The notes: generated by a model not told the origin, from the sequence alone. A stretch of 43,580 nt of DNA from Hoeflea sp. BRH_c9 (GCA_000961635.1 LADQ01000111.1:1-43580); one strand, 5' to 3'; positions 20,025-39,161 are shown, counted from the first letter of the stretch. Translations and numbers: made by a program.

Positions 20025-20413
20025 TATGCGGCCTCCCCTTTTGCTTCCATCTCGCGCACGACGATGGTCAAATGAGCGAACGGCTTTTCAATGCGCGACG
20101 AACGACCGCGACCGCGGGCATGAAAGCGTTTCATGACGATGGACTTGCCGACGAATGCCTCGGCGACGAACAGCGAGTCGACATCGAGATCATGGTTGTT
20201 CTCGGCGTTGGCGATCGCGGATTCGAGCGTCTTCTTGACGGTCGATGCGATGCGCTTGCGCGAAAACTCAAGTTCCGCCAGCGCGCGATCAACCTTCTTG
20301 CCGCGGATCAAGGCCGCGACCAGGTTAAGCTTCTGCGGGCTGACGCGAAGGGTGCGGGCAACTGCCTGCGCCTCGTTGTCCTTGAGCCGGCGTTCGGTTT
20401 TTGCCTTGCTCAT
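20024..20413 (-). CDS. rplV: 50S ribosomal protein L22
   Basis: A 129-residue L22. A basic lead ([13 protein letters not shown]) precedes [22 protein letters not shown]; the beta-hairpin tip that reaches into the exit tunnel is in [21 protein letters not shown]. No deletion or insertion of the kind linked to macrolide resistance is visible. It shares one base with the rpsC start and is two bases from rpsS. Confidence 0.98.
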   Translation of the reverse strand: MSKAKTERRLKDNEAQAVARTLRVSPQKLNLVAALIRGKKVDRALAELEFSRKRIASTVKKTLESAIANAENNHDLDVDSLFVAEAFVGKSIVMKRFHARGRGRSSRIEKPFAHLTIVVREMEAKGEAA

Positions 20414-20415
20414 TG

Positions 20416-20694
20416 TTACTTCCTCTTCGCTTTCTTGTCAGCGCCGTGGCCATAATAGGTCCGCGTCGGGGAATATTCGCCAAGCTTCTGACCAACCATG
20501 TCCTCGGACACGTTGACCGGAATGTGCTTGCTTCCGTTGTAGACGCCGAAGGTCAGGCCGACAAATTGCGGCATGATGGTGGAGCGGCGGCTCCAGGTTT
20601 TGATCACTTCATTGCGACCGCCTTCGCGAACCTTCTCAGCCTTCTTGAGAAGATAGCCGTCAACAAACGGACCTTTCCAAACTGAACGAGCCAT
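20416..20694 (-). CDS. rpsS: 30S ribosomal protein S19
   Basis: A 92-residue S19: [20 protein letters not shown] at the start, [21 protein letters not shown] in the middle and the conserved [15 protein letters not shown] near the end. S19 sits in the 30S head and forms the S13-S19 complex near the A site. Its stop is two bases before the rplV start. Confidence 0.98.
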   Translation of the reverse strand: MARSVWKGPFVDGYLLKKAEKVREGGRNEVIKTWSRRSTIMPQFVGLTFGVYNGSKHIPVNVSEDMVGQKLGEYSPTRTYYGHGADKKAKRK

Positions 20695-20709
20695 TGGAGA
20701 CTTCCTCTC

Positions 20710-21546
20710 TTATTTCTTACGCTGATGGCGCGAGCGCATGATGAACTTGTCTGTCGACTTGTTCGAACGCGTCCGCTTGCCCTTGGTTGGCTTGCCCCAG
20801 GGGCTGACGGGATGGCGACCGCCGGATGTACGGCCTTCGCCGCCGCCGTGCGGGTGATCGACCGGGTTCATCGCAACGCCGCGGACATGCGGACGCTTGC
20901 CCTTCCAGCGCGAGCGACCGGCCTTGCCGTCGTTGATGTTGCCGTGATCCGGGTTGGATACGGCGCCAACGGTGGCGAGGCATGTGCCCTGAACCAGACG
21001 CTGTTCGCCGGAATTGAGCCGCAGGATCGCCATGCCCTGGTCACGACCGACCAGCTGGGCGTATCCGCCAGCGGAGCGGGCGATCTGGCCGCCCTTGGCC
21101 GGCTTCATCTCGATGTTGTGGATGATCGTGCCGACCGGCATGAACTGAAGCGGCATGCAGTTGCCCGGCTTCACGTCCACGGCCTTGTCGGACGAAATCA
21201 CCTTGTCGCCGGCAGTCAGACGCTGCGGCGCCAGGATGTACGACTTTTCGCCATCCGCATAGGTGATCAGCGCAATGAAGGCGGTCCGGTTCGGATCGTA
21301 TTCCATGCGTTCCACGGTGGCTTCCACGTCGAACTTGCGACGCTTGAAATCCACCATGCGGTAGGTCCGCTTGTGACCGCCGCCGATCGACTGGGCCGTG
21401 ACCCGGCCATAATTGTTGCGGCCGCCCTTGCTGTGCAGGCCCTGGGTCAAGGACTTGACCGGCTTGCCGCGATGAAGACCCGAACGATCAACGATGACCA
21501 GCTGTCGCTGGCTCGGGGTCGTCGGATTGTAACTTTTCAGTGCCAT
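20710..21546 (-). CDS. rplB: 50S ribosomal protein L2
   Basis: A 278-residue L2: [20 protein letters not shown] at the start, the RNA-binding domain with [20 protein letters not shown], and the C-terminal [16 protein letters not shown] that carries the histidine important for peptidyl transfer. L2 helps join the subunits and is essential for peptidyl-transferase activity. It lies 15 nt before rpsS and 38 nt after rplW. Confidence 0.99.
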   Translation of the reverse strand: MALKSYNPTTPSQRQLVIVDRSGLHRGKPVKSLTQGLHSKGGRNNYGRVTAQSIGGGHKRTYRMVDFKRRKFDVEATVERMEYDPNRTAFIALITYADGEKSYILAPQRLTAGDKVISSDKAVDVKPGNCMPLQFMPVGTIIHNIEMKPAKGGQIARSAGGYAQLVGRDQGMAILRLNSGEQRLVQGTCLATVGAVSNPDHGNINDGKAGRSRWKGKRPHVRGVAMNPVDHPHGGGEGRTSGGRHPVSPWGKPTKGKRTRSNKSTDKFIMRSRHQRKK

Positions 21547-21584
21547 TTTCCTGTTCCCTTTTGGGGGCTTGTTCCGCGCGGTCC

Positions 21585-21878
21585 TTACAGACCGGTTGAG
21601 ACGTCGATCGACTGACCTTCGGCAAGCGTTACATACGCCTTTTTCACGTCGGTCTGGCGACCGGCGATGCCGCGGAAACGCTTGGTCTTACCCTTGCGCA
21701 GCAGCGTGTTGACCGCCGTGACCTTGACGCCGAAGAGGGCTTCGACCGCAGCCTTGATTTCAGGCTTGGAAGCGCGCCGGGCGACATTGAAGACAACCTG
21801 GTTCTGTTCAGACACCATGGTCGATTTTTCGGTGATCGCCGGAGAGACAATCACATCATAATGGCGAATATCCGTCAT
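21585..21878 (-). CDS. rplW: 50S ribosomal protein L23
   Basis: A 97-residue L23, with [20 protein letters not shown] and [20 protein letters not shown] as family blocks. L23 forms the docking platform for trigger factor and SRP at the tunnel exit. Its ATG overlaps the rplD stop codon by four bases (21875-21878). Confidence 0.98.
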   Translation of the reverse strand: MTDIRHYDVIVSPAITEKSTMVSEQNQVVFNVARRASKPEIKAAVEALFGVKVTAVNTLLRKGKTKRFRGIAGRQTDVKKAYVTLAEGQSIDVSTGL

Positions 21879-22495
21879 TTGAAGCGCTCCTCCAGAGCAG
21901 CGACCGCATCCTTGGACAAGACCAGCTTGCCGCGGCGCAGAATGTCGTAGACGTTGATGCCCTGGACCGGAAGCACATCCACATTCGGGATGTTCTTGGC
22001 CGCAAGACGGAAGTTCTGGTCAAGCTCGGCACCGCCGATGAACAAGACATTGGTCAGGCCCATCTTCGACAGCGAACCCGAAAGCGCCTTGGTCTTGACC
22101 TCGGAAGCGGTCAGGCTGTCGATGACAATGATGTCGGACGACTTGGCCTTGGCCGAAAGCGCATGGCGTAGAGCCAGGGCGCGGACCTTCTTGGTCAGGT
22201 CGTGAGCGTGGCTGCGGACAACCGGACCATGAGCCCGGCCACCGCCACGGAACTGCGGCGCGCTGGCTGCATGGTGACGGGCGCGACCGGTGCCCTTCTG
22301 CTTGAACATCTTGGCGCCGGTACGGGCGACTTCCGAACGACCGAGCGTCTGATGATTGCCCTGCTGCTTCTTTGAAAGCTGCCAGCGCACCATGCGCTGG
22401 ATCAGATCCTGGCGCGGGTCGAGGCCGAAGATCGCGTCGGAAAGCGAAATCTTTCCTGCGTCCTTGCCCTCAAGTGTGGTGACGGTGAGATCCAT
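21875..22495 (-). CDS. rplD: 50S ribosomal protein L4
   Basis: A 206-residue L4. The tunnel loop is intact, with [20 protein letters not shown] and [17 protein letters not shown]. The C-terminal Rossmann-like region contains [14 protein letters not shown] and [16 protein letters not shown]. In E. coli L4 also represses the S10 operon by attenuating its leader; a strong hairpin before rpsJ here (23613-23643) would be a place to look for comparable control. It overlaps both neighbours (one base with rplC, four with rplW). Confidence 0.98.
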   Translation of the reverse strand: MDLTVTTLEGKDAGKISLSDAIFGLDPRQDLIQRMVRWQLSKKQQGNHQTLGRSEVARTGAKMFKQKGTGRARHHAASAPQFRGGGRAHGPVVRSHAHDLTKKVRALALRHALSAKAKSSDIIVIDSLTASEVKTKALSGSLSKMGLTNVLFIGGAELDQNFRLAAKNIPNVDVLPVQGINVYDILRRGKLVLSKDAVAALEERFK

Positions 22496-23199
22496 TATTC
22501 GGCTCCCTCATTCGATACGGTGGCTGCGGCGCGAAGCGCTGCAGGAAGAGGCGCATCAGCCGGGATGCCGGACTTGACTGCGTCGCGAACGACAATCCAG
22601 GTGCCCTTGGACCCCGGAACCGCGCCCTTGATCAGGATCAGTCCGCGATCGACATCGGTCGAGACGATTTCAAGGTTCTGGGTCGTCACCCGGGTCTGAC
22701 CCATGTGACCAGCCATCTTCTTGCCCTTCCAGACCTTGCCCGGATCCTGGTTGGAACCGGTCGAGCCGTGCGAACGGTGCGAGACCGAAACGCCGTGGGT
22801 GGCGCGAAGGCCGCCAAAGCCGTGACGCTTCATGGCGCCGGCAAAGCCCTTACCCTGGGTGACGCCGGAGACATCGACCAGCTGCCCGGCAACGAAGTGC
22901 CCTGCGGTGATCTCTGAACCGACATCGATCAAATTGTCCGAGCTCACACGGAACTCGACCACTTTGGCCTTGGGCTCGACATTGGCGATGGCAAAATTGC
23001 CGCGCATGGCCTTGGATGTATTCTTGACCTTGGCAACGCCGGCGCCGAGCTGAACGGCGGTGTAGCCATTCTTCTCTTCCGTACGCTGGGCCACCACCTG
23101 GCAGTTTTCCAACCGCAAGACGGTTACGGGTACATGATCTCCGGCGTCATTGTAGACCCGGGTCATTCCCAACTTTTGTGCAATCACACCTGAACGCAT
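22495..23199 (-). CDS. rplC: 50S ribosomal protein L3
   Basis: A 234-residue L3. It starts [20 protein letters not shown], and the loop that reaches the peptidyl-transferase centre contains [24 protein letters not shown] with the glutamine-bearing motif [19 protein letters not shown] (the site methylated by PrmB in E. coli). A C-terminal extension of roughly 25 residues ([17 protein letters not shown]) goes beyond the E. coli length, as in other rhizobia. Its stop shares a base with the rplD start. Confidence 0.98.
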   Translation of the reverse strand: MRSGVIAQKLGMTRVYNDAGDHVPVTVLRLENCQVVAQRTEEKNGYTAVQLGAGVAKVKNTSKAMRGNFAIANVEPKAKVVEFRVSSDNLIDVGSEITAGHFVAGQLVDVSGVTQGKGFAGAMKRHGFGGLRATHGVSVSHRSHGSTGSNQDPGKVWKGKKMAGHMGQTRVTTQNLEIVSTDVDRGLILIKGAVPGSKGTWIVVRDAVKSGIPADAPLPAALRAAATVSNEGAE

Positions 23200-23277
23200 C
23201 GGTTCATTCCTCTTGAGATGAGCCTGTCGGGGCCCTGCCCCTTCATGCCTCGTTCCCTGTCTTCAAGGCCTTGGGCC

Positions 23278-23586
23278 TTAAAGCTTGATTTCCACATCAA
23301 CGCCTGCGGCAAGATCCAGCTTCATCAGCGCATCAACCGTTTGGGGCGTCGGATCAACAATGTCGAGCAAACGCTTATGAGTGCGCATTTCGAACTGTTC
23401 GCGGCTCTTCTTGTCGATGTGTGGCGACCGGTTGACCGTGAATTTCTCGATCCGGGTCGGCAGCGGCACCGGCCCACGTACGCTTGCGCCGGTCCGCTTT
23501 GCCGTCGACACGATTTCACGCGTGGAGGCGTCAAGGATCCGGTGGTCAAACGCCTTGAGGCGGATGCGGATGTTCTGGCCGTTCAT
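23278..23586 (-). CDS. rpsJ: 30S ribosomal protein S10 (NusE)
   Basis: A 102-residue S10: [42 protein letters not shown] and the end [19 protein letters not shown]-type helix/strand. Besides its place in the 30S head, S10 is the NusE partner of NusB/NusG in antitermination. It begins the S10 gene block and is separated from tuf by 71 nt that fold into a 13-bp hairpin. The next gene, rplC, is 78 nt downstream. Confidence 0.98.
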   Translation of the reverse strand: MNGQNIRIRLKAFDHRILDASTREIVSTAKRTGASVRGPVPLPTRIEKFTVNRSPHIDKKSREQFEMRTHKRLLDIVDPTPQTVDALMKLDLAAGVDVEIKL

Positions 23587-23612
23587 TCGACTTGTCCTTG
23601 CTTGTGTGAGAA

Positions 23613-23643
23613 CCGCATGGCCCGGATCAACCGGACCATGCGG
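23613..23643 (-). other. Strong stem-loop between tuf and rpsJ
   Basis: On the transcribed (minus) strand bases 23643 to 23613 form a continuous 13-bp helix: CCGCAUGG, one U-G pair, CCGG, then a 5-nt loop (UUGAU) and the complementary arm. It is followed by UUCUCAC and not by a full U run. It fills the only spacer between the str and S10 gene blocks and ends about 26 nt before the rpsJ ATG, so it could act in attenuation, RNA processing or translational control. Confidence 0.65.
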
Positions 23644-23657
23644 CCTGACGCAGTTTG

Positions 23658-24833
23658 TTATTCGATGATCGAAGCGACGATGCCGGCGCCGACGGTGCGG
23701 CCGCCTTCGCGGATGGCGAAGCGGAGCTTCTCTTCCATCGCGATCGGCACGATGAGCGCCACTTCAGCCGAGATGTTGTCGCCCGGCATCACCATTTCGG
23801 TGCCTTCCGGCAGCGTCACGATGCCCGTCACGTCGGTCGTGCGGAAATAGAACTGCGGACGGTAGTTGGTGAAGAACGGCGTGTGACGGCCACCCTCTTC
23901 CTTGGTCAGAATGTAGGCTTCCGCCTTGAACTTGGTGTGCGGCTTGACCGAACCCGGCTTGCACAGGATCTGGCCGCGCTCGACGCCTTCACGGTCAACG
24001 CCGCGCAGCAGCGCGCCGATGTTGTCGCCGGCCTGGCCCTGGTCCAGGAGCTTGCGGAACATTTCAACGCCGGTGCAGACCGACTTGGTGGTCGGACGGA
24101 TGCCGACGATCTCGACTTCCTCGCCAACCTTGACGACACCGCGCTCGACGCGGCCGGTGACAACCGTGCCACGGCCCGAAATCGAGAACACGTCCTCGAT
24201 CGGCATCAGGAACGGCTGGTCGATCGGACGCTCTGGCGTCGGGATGTAGGCGTCGACGGCGGCCATCAGCGCGCGGATCGAATCCTCGCCCATGGTCTTG
24301 TCGCCATCATTGAGGGCAACCAGCGCCGAACCCTTGACGATCGGAATGTCGTCGCCGGGGAAATCATAGGACGACAGCAGTTCGCGCACTTCGAGCTCAA
24401 CCAGCTCGAGCAGCTCTTCGTCGTCGACCTGGTCGATCTTGTTCAAAAACACCACCAGCGAAGGCACACCAACCTGACGGGCGAGCAGGATGTGCTCGCG
24501 GGTCTGCGGCATCGGGCCGTCGGCGGCCGACACCACCAGGATCGCGCCGTCCATCTGCGCAGCGCCGGTGATCATGTTCTTGACATAGTCGGCGTGGCCT
24601 GGGCAATCGACGTGGGCGTAGTGACGGGCCTCGGTCTCATACTCGACGTGCGCCGTCGAGATGGTGATGCCGCGCGCCTTTTCTTCCGGCGCAGCATCAA
24701 TCTGGTCGTAGGCCTTGTATTCGCCGAAATACTTGGTGATCGCAGCCGTCAACGACGTCTTGCCGTGGTCAACGTGACCAATCGTGCCGATGTTCACATG
24801 CGGCTTATTGCGCTCGAACTTACCCTTTGCCAT
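23658..24833 (-). CDS. tuf: Elongation factor Tu (copy 1)
   Basis: A complete 391-residue EF-Tu, the GTPase that brings aminoacyl-tRNA to the ribosome. G-domain motifs are [10 protein letters not shown] (about residues 19-28), DCPGHADY, and NKIDQVDD. Domains 2 and 3 follow, ending [19 protein letters not shown]. It is the last gene of the str block, 101 nt after fusA. A second copy enters the window from the right at 43580; the two are identical over 512 bp and then diverge silently in their last 63 or so bases. The tuf-fusA spacer contains two small hairpins (24857-24869 and the palindrome 24888-24901). Confidence 0.99.
   Translation of the reverse strand: MAKGKFERNKPHVNIGTIGHVDHGKTSLTAAITKYFGEYKAYDQIDAAPEEKARGITISTAHVEYETEARHYAHVDCPGHADYVKNMITGAAQMDGAILVVSAADGPMPQTREHILLARQVGVPSLVVFLNKIDQVDDEELLELVELEVRELLSSYDFPGDDIPIVKGSALVALNDGDKTMGEDSIRALMAAVDAYIPTPERPIDQPFLMPIEDVFSISGRGTVVTGRVERGVVKVGEEVEIVGIRPTTKSVCTGVEMFRKLLDQGQAGDNIGALLRGVDREGVERGQILCKPGSVKPHTKFKAEAYILTKEEGGRHTPFFTNYRPQFYFRTTDVTGIVTLPEGTEMVMPGDNISAEVALIVPIAMEEKLRFAIREGGRTVGAGIVASIIE
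23722..24233 (-). repeat. 512-bp identical segment shared with tuf copy 2
   Basis: This part of tuf copy 1 matches 43069-43580 base for base. The match continues to the right edge of the window, so its true length is not known. It stops sharply at 23721, where copy 1 has G and copy 2 (43068) has A. Confidence 0.97.
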
Positions 24834-24934
24834 CTTCGGCTCTCCATTCTCATTCAGCCCGTTTCGGGCAAATTACAGTTTCGGTCTCCGGTCCGGACCG
24901 GCGTCGTGGGACGCTGATCCGGCAATCCGGCAAA

Positions 24935-27025
<2,091 letters not shown>

Positions 27026-27055
27026 CTTGAATGCCTTTCGGGAACAGTTCGTTGA

Positions 27056-27526
27056 TTACCAGCGGTAATGCGAGAATGCACGGTTGGCGTCGGCCATCTT
27101 GTGGGTGTCTTCGCGCTTCTTGACGGCGCTGCCACGATTGTTGGCCGCATCCATGAGTTCGCCCGACAGGCGCTCGATCATGGTTGTTTCGTTGCGCTTG
27201 CGCGCAGCGGCGATCAGCCAGCGAATGGCAAGAGCCTGACGGCGCTCGGGACGCACATCGACGGGCACCTGGTAGGTGGCGCCGCCAACACGGCGGGAGC
27301 GCACTTCCACATGCGGCGCGACATTGTCGAGCGCCTGATGGAACTGAACCACCGGCTCCTGCTTGGAGCGAGCCTCAACCTGGTCAAGCGCACCGTAGAC
27401 GATCTGCTCGGCAACAGACTTTTTGCCGTGCATCATAATGGCGTTCATGAACTTGGTGATGATCAGATCGCCGAATTTCGGATCCGGGTTGATCTCACGC
27501 TTCTCTGCACTGTGACGTCGTGACAT
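27056..27526 (-). CDS. rpsG: 30S ribosomal protein S7
   Basis: A 156-residue S7: [20 protein letters not shown] at the start, [21 protein letters not shown], the RNA-binding hairpin [16 protein letters not shown], and the end [21 protein letters not shown]7 organises the 30S head and in E. coli represses the str operon by binding the rpsL-rpsG spacer. The equivalent spacer here is 71 nt and contains a 6-bp GC hairpin (27565-27580). Confidence 0.98.
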   Translation of the reverse strand: MSRRHSAEKREINPDPKFGDLIITKFMNAIMMHGKKSVAEQIVYGALDQVEARSKQEPVVQFHQALDNVAPHVEVRSRRVGGATYQVPVDVRPERRQALAIRWLIAAARKRNETTMIERLSGELMDAANNRGSAVKKREDTHKMADANRAFSHYRW

Positions 27527-27597
27527 GCTTTTCGTCTCTCAACTGATGGGTCGAAGCGGCCCGCCGCGTCCTGCGACGCGACCGGCCGGCACAATTA

Positions 27598-27969
27598 TTA
27601 CTTCGGACGCTTGGCGCCGTATTTCGAACGGCGCTGCTTGCGGTTCTTGACGCCCTGGGTGTCGAGAACGCCGCGGATGACGTGATAGCGCACGCCGGGC
27701 AAATCCTTCACGCGGCCGCCGCGGATCATGACCACGGAGTGTTCCTGCAGGTTATGTCCCTCACCCGGGATGTAACCGATCACTTCGTAGCCGTTGGTCA
27801 AACGGATCTTTGCGACCTTACGAAGAGCCGAGTTCGGCTTTTTCGGGGTCGTGGTGTAAACGCGAGTGCAAACGCCGCGCTTCTGCGGATTCTGCTCCAG
27901 CGCGGGAACCTTGTTGCGCTTGACCGGCGCCTGACGCGGCTTGCGGATCAGCTGGTTTACAGTTGGCAT
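27598..27969 (-). CDS. rpsL: 30S ribosomal protein S12
   Basis: A 123-residue S12 ([20 protein letters not shown]). The two loops that affect streptomycin response are wild type: [13 protein letters not shown] contains Lys43, and [13 protein letters not shown] contains Lys88 (numbering with the initiator Met). S12 monitors codon-anticodon pairing in the A site. It is the first gene of the str block. Its 5' region is long (466 nt to the next gene) and contains a promoter candidate and a hairpin. Confidence 0.98.
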   Translation of the reverse strand: MPTVNQLIRKPRQAPVKRNKVPALEQNPQKRGVCTRVYTTTPKKPNSALRKVAKIRLTNGYEVIGYIPGEGHNLQEHSVVMIRGGRVKDLPGVRYHVIRGVLDTQGVKNRKQRRSKYGAKRPK

Positions 27970-28040
27970 GTAACCATCCCTTTAGAACTCATGTTTCGCC
28001 CTCTCAGGCACCATGCACGAAAACCGAATGCGCAAAACAA

Positions 28041-28068
28041 GGGCCGGACCGGTTTTGCCGGAAGGCCC
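28041..28068 (-). terminator. Leader hairpin with U-rich 3' flank upstream of rpsL
   Basis: Arms 28041-28045 with 28064-28068 (GGGCC/GGCCC) and an inner helix 28049-28052 with 28058-28061 (CCGG/CCGG) are separated by a small internal loop. On the minus strand the structure is followed by TTGTTTTG. This resembles a leaky intrinsic terminator in the leader about 70 nt before the rpsL start. Confidence 0.4.
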
Positions 28069-28207
28069 ATGAAAGCAGAGGACACAAAATAATTGCGTCA
28101 TGCGTGCAGCATTGACAGTTCACTGTGCAGTCAGAGACCTTGTTTGAGGCAAATTCCAGGACGGGTCGTCCCGAAGAAATGCGCCTCACATCTGTCTCGG
28201 TGGCCGC

Positions 28208-28236
28208 TAACTACTGATTTCCCCCCATGCAGTCAA
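28208..28236 (-). promoter_or_regulatory. Candidate promoter of the str operon
   Basis: On the minus strand TTGACT (28236-28231) is followed by 17 nt and TAGTTA (28213-28208). The -35 box and spacing are good; the -10 box is poor. It would give a leader of roughly 230 nt before rpsL. Confidence 0.35.
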
Positions 28237-28435
28237 GGCCATTGGAGAAATATTCGTTCCGGATCAGGATCATCGTCAGCAATGAACCGCTGGGGCGACA
28301 TATTGTTGCGCCGCACCAGCCGTCTTGGGTGTTTAGTTGCCCCTGCCCGCCAATCAGCTGAGTTAGGGAGCGCTCCGGGTCAACGCATGATGACAATCCG
28401 CGTCGCGTAACCGACTCACCTGTCGACCGAAAGAC

Positions 28436-28690
28436 TCAGCCCCTGCGCACCAGTCCAATGATGAACAGCAGAATCACCGCGCCGATGGTGGCATGAATGA
28501 TCGATCCAAGGATGCCGCCACCGATGGAGACGCCGACCATCGGCAATACCAGGCCCGCGACAAATGCGCCGACGATGCCGACGATGATGTTGCCGACCAA
28601 TCCGAAGCCGAACCCTTTCATGATCACGCCGGCGAGCCAGCCGGCGATGGCGCCGATCAAGAGAAAAATCAAAAGACCTTCAATGCCCAT
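28436..28690 (-). CDS. GlsB/YeaQ/YmgE-family small membrane protein
   Basis: An 84-residue, very hydrophobic protein with three membrane segments separated by glycine-rich turns: IFLLIGAIAGWLAGVIMKG, then GLVGNIIVGIVGAFVAGLVL, then ILGSIIHATIGAVILLFIIG. This is the transglycosylase-associated / GlsB-YeaQ-YmgE pattern, a family often induced by stress; its molecular function is unknown. A GGGAG site precedes the ATG. It sits between the rpo and str operons, is transcribed in their direction, and is preceded by 259 nt in which I see no clear promoter. Confidence 0.88.
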   Translation of the reverse strand: MGIEGLLIFLLIGAIAGWLAGVIMKGFGFGLVGNIIVGIVGAFVAGLVLPMVGVSIGGGILGSIIHATIGAVILLFIIGLVRRG

Positions 28691-28949
28691 AGCAAATACT
28701 CCCTGGGTTCAAACACGTGGCGATGGCGCGGAGGACTCTCCGGCATCCGGGCGCAGACAACCACGAAGCCGGGGCCGCGGCAAGCTTCACGCTGGAATGG
28801 CGCGGCACTGTGTGGCAAACAGGCCTTCAGGCGGGGCCCGGCCTCTCGATCCCCGTTCTTGCCTGAGTGGTGCGGACAATGTGCGTTGCCTTCACCCGGC
28901 CAACATGGGAGGACAGGCCCTCCCCCACCGGTGCGGAAAGGACAGCGCG

Positions 28950-29246
28950 ATGATCTCGGACAATGACAATGGCCACAGCGATGACGACTCCCCCGCCATC
29001 TTCATCATCCTCGGTCAGATCTGCAGGCGGAAGGGCGGCGAGATGAAGCCGGTCCATGTCATGCTGGCCGCCCCTGATGAGGACACCGCCGTACGGCTCT
29101 GCCTGGATGCGCTGTCGTCCAAGGGCTATGCCGAGGCCGACCTTGACCAGATCGGCGTGATGGCTGGCAGGCCCGCCGAAGAGCCGCATGCGTCGGCCTA
29201 CAACGGCGCCATCGCGGGCGAAGTCGCAGTTATTGCATTTGACTGA
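28950..29246 (+). CDS. Conserved-looking small protein of unknown function
   Basis: I do not assign this 98-residue protein to a named family. The chosen ATG has a GGAAAGGA site. An acidic lead (SDNDNGHSDDDS) is followed by a compact alpha/beta region with KPVHVMLAAPDEDTAVRLCL, then LSSKGYAEADLDQIGVMAG and GAIAGEVAVIAFD at the end. The alternating strand-helix pattern suggests a small ferredoxin-like domain, and I have an impression of similar unannotated rhizobial proteins. It is on the plus strand in a minus-strand region, convergent with rpoC, and shares the terminator at 29326-29351. Confidence 0.7.
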   Translation: MISDNDNGHSDDDSPAIFIILGQICRRKGGEMKPVHVMLAAPDEDTAVRLCLDALSSKGYAEADLDQIGVMAGRPAEEPHASAYNGAIAGEVAVIAFD

Positions 29247-29325
29247 ATCAGTTGTGACGCGTTCGCGCTCCCGGGATTGTCCCTGAGCGCGATCCGGATT
29301 TATCCCCCACGTCCGCCAGAACGCA

Positions 29326-29351
29326 AAAGGCCGCCCCGAAAGGCGGCCTTT
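29326..29351 (-). terminator. Intrinsic terminator after rpoC (convergent)
   Basis: A perfect 10-bp inverted repeat (arms 29326-29335 and 29342-29351, AAAGGCCGCC and its complement) with a 6-nt loop. On the minus strand it ends in TTTTGCG, closing the rpoBC transcript about 38 nt after the rpoC stop. On the plus strand it can also end the small gene at 28950-29246. Confidence 0.9.
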
Positions 29352-29357
29352 CAATTG

Positions 29358-29385
29358 GAGTGAACGCTTGTTGAGTGAACGCTTG
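29358..29385. repeat. Short tandem duplication between rpoC and its terminator
   Basis: GAGTGAACGCTTG occurs twice (29358-29370 and 29373-29385) with a period of 15 bases. It lies in the 3' untranslated part of the rpoC transcript and looks like a recent slippage duplication. Confidence 0.9.
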
Positions 29386-29389
29386 GGGC

Positions 29390-33598
<4,209 letters not shown>

Positions 33599-33776
33599 GC
33601 CTGTCTCCTTTTAGGGCTGTTCGCCCTTGGCTTGCGACGGCGCCGGCGGACAATCCGGCAACAGGCCATCGCCTGAAATTCGTTACACCGCGTCAAACGC
33701 GGCCTCATCTCCCGCCCGCTGGCTCGCGGGAAGGAGGATGGCGCGGGGGATTTTGGTCCCTCGCGCCTTCCAGGCT

Positions 33777-37949
<4,173 letters not shown>

Positions 37950-38108
37950 CGTCGCTCCTTGTCAATGTGCATCCGGGCCTGCAACAGACGACCGCCGCTG
38001 GCCAAGCGACTCCGTCATAGAAATGAATTCGTTCAATCTCGTCTCATTCCCAAAGCGGCGGCCGGAATGCCGGGCGGTCTGGGTCAAGACTATCCTTTTG
38101 AAGAACCC

Positions 38109-38143
38109 ATTACCCAAAAGCCGTTTTCGGGCTTTTGGGTAAT
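38109..38143 (-). promoter_or_regulatory. Second perfect hairpin in the rplL-rpoB spacer
   Basis: A perfect 14-bp inverted repeat: arms 38109-38122 (ATTACCCAAAAGCC) and 38130-38143, with a 7-nt loop. On the minus strand the descending arm contains TTTTGGGTAAT and is followed by GGGTTC. It is the second of two tandem hairpins that a transcript passes on the way to rpoB. The location matches the rplL-rpoB attenuator/RNase III processing region of E. coli, though the sequence is different. Confidence 0.8.
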
Positions 38144-38161
38144 CTGTTCTCAAACCAGATA

Positions 38162-38194
38162 CATCCGGGGGCGAGGCAGCCTCGCCCCCGGATG
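38162..38194 (-). promoter_or_regulatory. First perfect hairpin in the rplL-rpoB spacer
   Basis: A perfect 15-bp inverted repeat: arms 38162-38176 (CATCCGGGGGCGAGG) and 38180-38194, with a 3-nt loop. It begins 11 bases after the rplL stop and has no U tract after it. A helix this stable just after a ribosomal gene could block 3' exonucleases, serve RNase III or reduce polymerase passage into rpoBC. Confidence 0.85.
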
Positions 38195-38205
38195 CAATAT
38201 TCGAC

Positions 38206-38580
38206 TTACTTGACGGTGACCTTTGCGCCAGCGTCTTCAAGCTTCTTCTTGATGTCTTCAGCTTCGCCCTTGGAAATGGCTTCCTTGACAGCCTTCGGAG
38301 CTGCTTCGACCAGATCCTTGGCTTCCTTCAGGCCGAGGCCGGTGATCGAACGGACTTCCTTGATGACGTTGATCTTGTTGGCGCCGATGTCGGCCAGGAT
38401 CACATCAAATTCAGTCTGTTCTTCAGCGGCTTCAGCCGGAGCGGCTGCGCCAGCGGCAACAGCTGCCACAGGAGCGGCAGCGGAGACGCCCCACTTTTCT
38501 TCAAGCATCTTGGAAAGCTCAGCAGCTTCCAGGACGGTCAGGTTGGAAAGGTCTTCCACGATTTTGGCGAGATCAGCCAT
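38206..38580 (-). CDS. rplL: 50S ribosomal protein L7/L12
   Basis: A 124-residue L7/L12. The N-terminal dimerisation domain ([20 protein letters not shown]), the flexible Ala-rich hinge ([20 protein letters not shown]) and the C-terminal factor-binding domain ([20 protein letters not shown]) are all present. Dimers attach to L10 to form the stalk that recruits EF-Tu and EF-G. The codon use in the hinge is very biased, as expected for a highly expressed gene. The spacer after it holds two strong hairpins before rpoB. Confidence 0.98.
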   Translation of the reverse strand: MADLAKIVEDLSNLTVLEAAELSKMLEEKWGVSAAAPVAAVAAGAAAPAEAAEEQTEFDVILADIGANKINVIKEVRSITGLGLKEAKDLVEAAPKAVKEAISKGEAEDIKKKLEDAGAKVTVK

Positions 38581-38642
38581 TTTCTTGCTTCCTTGTATTC
38601 GGTTCGAACCGGTGTTGATCTAATTCACAGCGAAGTTCCGCC

Positions 38643-39161
38643 TTATGCGGCTTCGTCCTTCCGGGCATACGCGCCGATGACGCGCGCAACCGCACCCGCG
38701 GGTGCGTTGACGATCTGGGCAATGCGCGTTGCCGGCGTGGTAATCATGCCGATCAATTTCGCGCGCAGCTCGTCCAGCGACGGCATCGTGGCAAGTGCCT
38801 TGATCCCATCGGCGTCGAGTGTCGTTGCCCCCATCGCGCCACCAAGAATAATCAGCTTGTCGCTGACCTTGGAAAACTCGACGGCGATCTTCGGAGCGAT
38901 CACCGGATCATCGCAATAAGCGATGAGCGTCTGACCAGTGAAGAGGCTTGCGACCCCTTCTGACTCCGTGCCCTGAAGAGCGATCTTGGCAAGGCGGTTC
39001 TTCGCGACCTTGACGGTGCCTCCGGCTGTGCGCATGCGCGACCTGAGGTCGTTCATTTGCGCAACCGTAAGACCGGCGTAGTGGGCCACGACAACCGAAC
39101 CGGCGTTGGTGAAAACACCGTTCAGTTCCGCGACGAATTCGCGTTTTTCCGCTCTATCCAC
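38643..39161 (-). CDS. rplJ: 50S ribosomal protein L10 (GTG start)
   Basis: A 172-residue L10. Translation most probably begins at GTG 39161, giving [17 protein letters not shown], where the family normally begins, with a GGAGAAACGCA site just upstream. The long open frame to ATG 39332 covers the leader and has no L10 sequence. Conserved parts include [16 protein letters not shown] and [16 protein letters not shown]; the C-terminal helix that binds L7/L12 ends in [14 protein letters not shown]10 is the stalk base and, with L12, normally represses its own mRNA through the leader. Confidence 0.96.
   Translation of the reverse strand: MDRAEKREFVAELNGVFTNAGSVVVAHYAGLTVAQMNDLRSRMRTAGGTVKVAKNRLAKIALQGTESEGVASLFTGQTLIAYCDDPVIAPKIAVEFSKVSDKLIILGGAMGATTLDADGIKALATMPSLDELRAKLIGMITTPATRIAQIVNAPAGAVARVIGAYARKDEAA

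Larger units (their letters stand above)
27970..28435 (-). promoter_or_regulatory. 466-nt upstream region of the str operon
   Basis: No gene is supported here; a 105-codon open frame on the plus strand (28093-28410) has neither a recognisable sequence nor a good ribosome binding site. The region contains the promoter candidate at 28208-28236 and the leader hairpin at 28041-28068. An AT-rich patch (28085-28094) and a short inverted repeat (ACAGT/ACTGT, 28116-28127) are also present without assigned role. Confidence 0.5.

Noticed and set aside
28112-28140. TTGACA on the plus strand upstream of the str operon, as a possible divergent promoter
   Set aside because: There is no acceptable -10 box at 16-18 nt spacing and no plus-strand gene nearby.
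28093-28410. A 105-codon plus-strand frame upstream of rpsL
   Set aside because: No good ribosome binding site, no recognisable sequence, and it covers the probable str promoter and leader.
33740-33767. Hairpin in the rpoB-rpoC spacer as a terminator
   Set aside because: The stem has an A/C mismatch on the transcribed strand and no U tract follows, and rpoC must be transcribed through it. I left it as a note in the rpoC entry.
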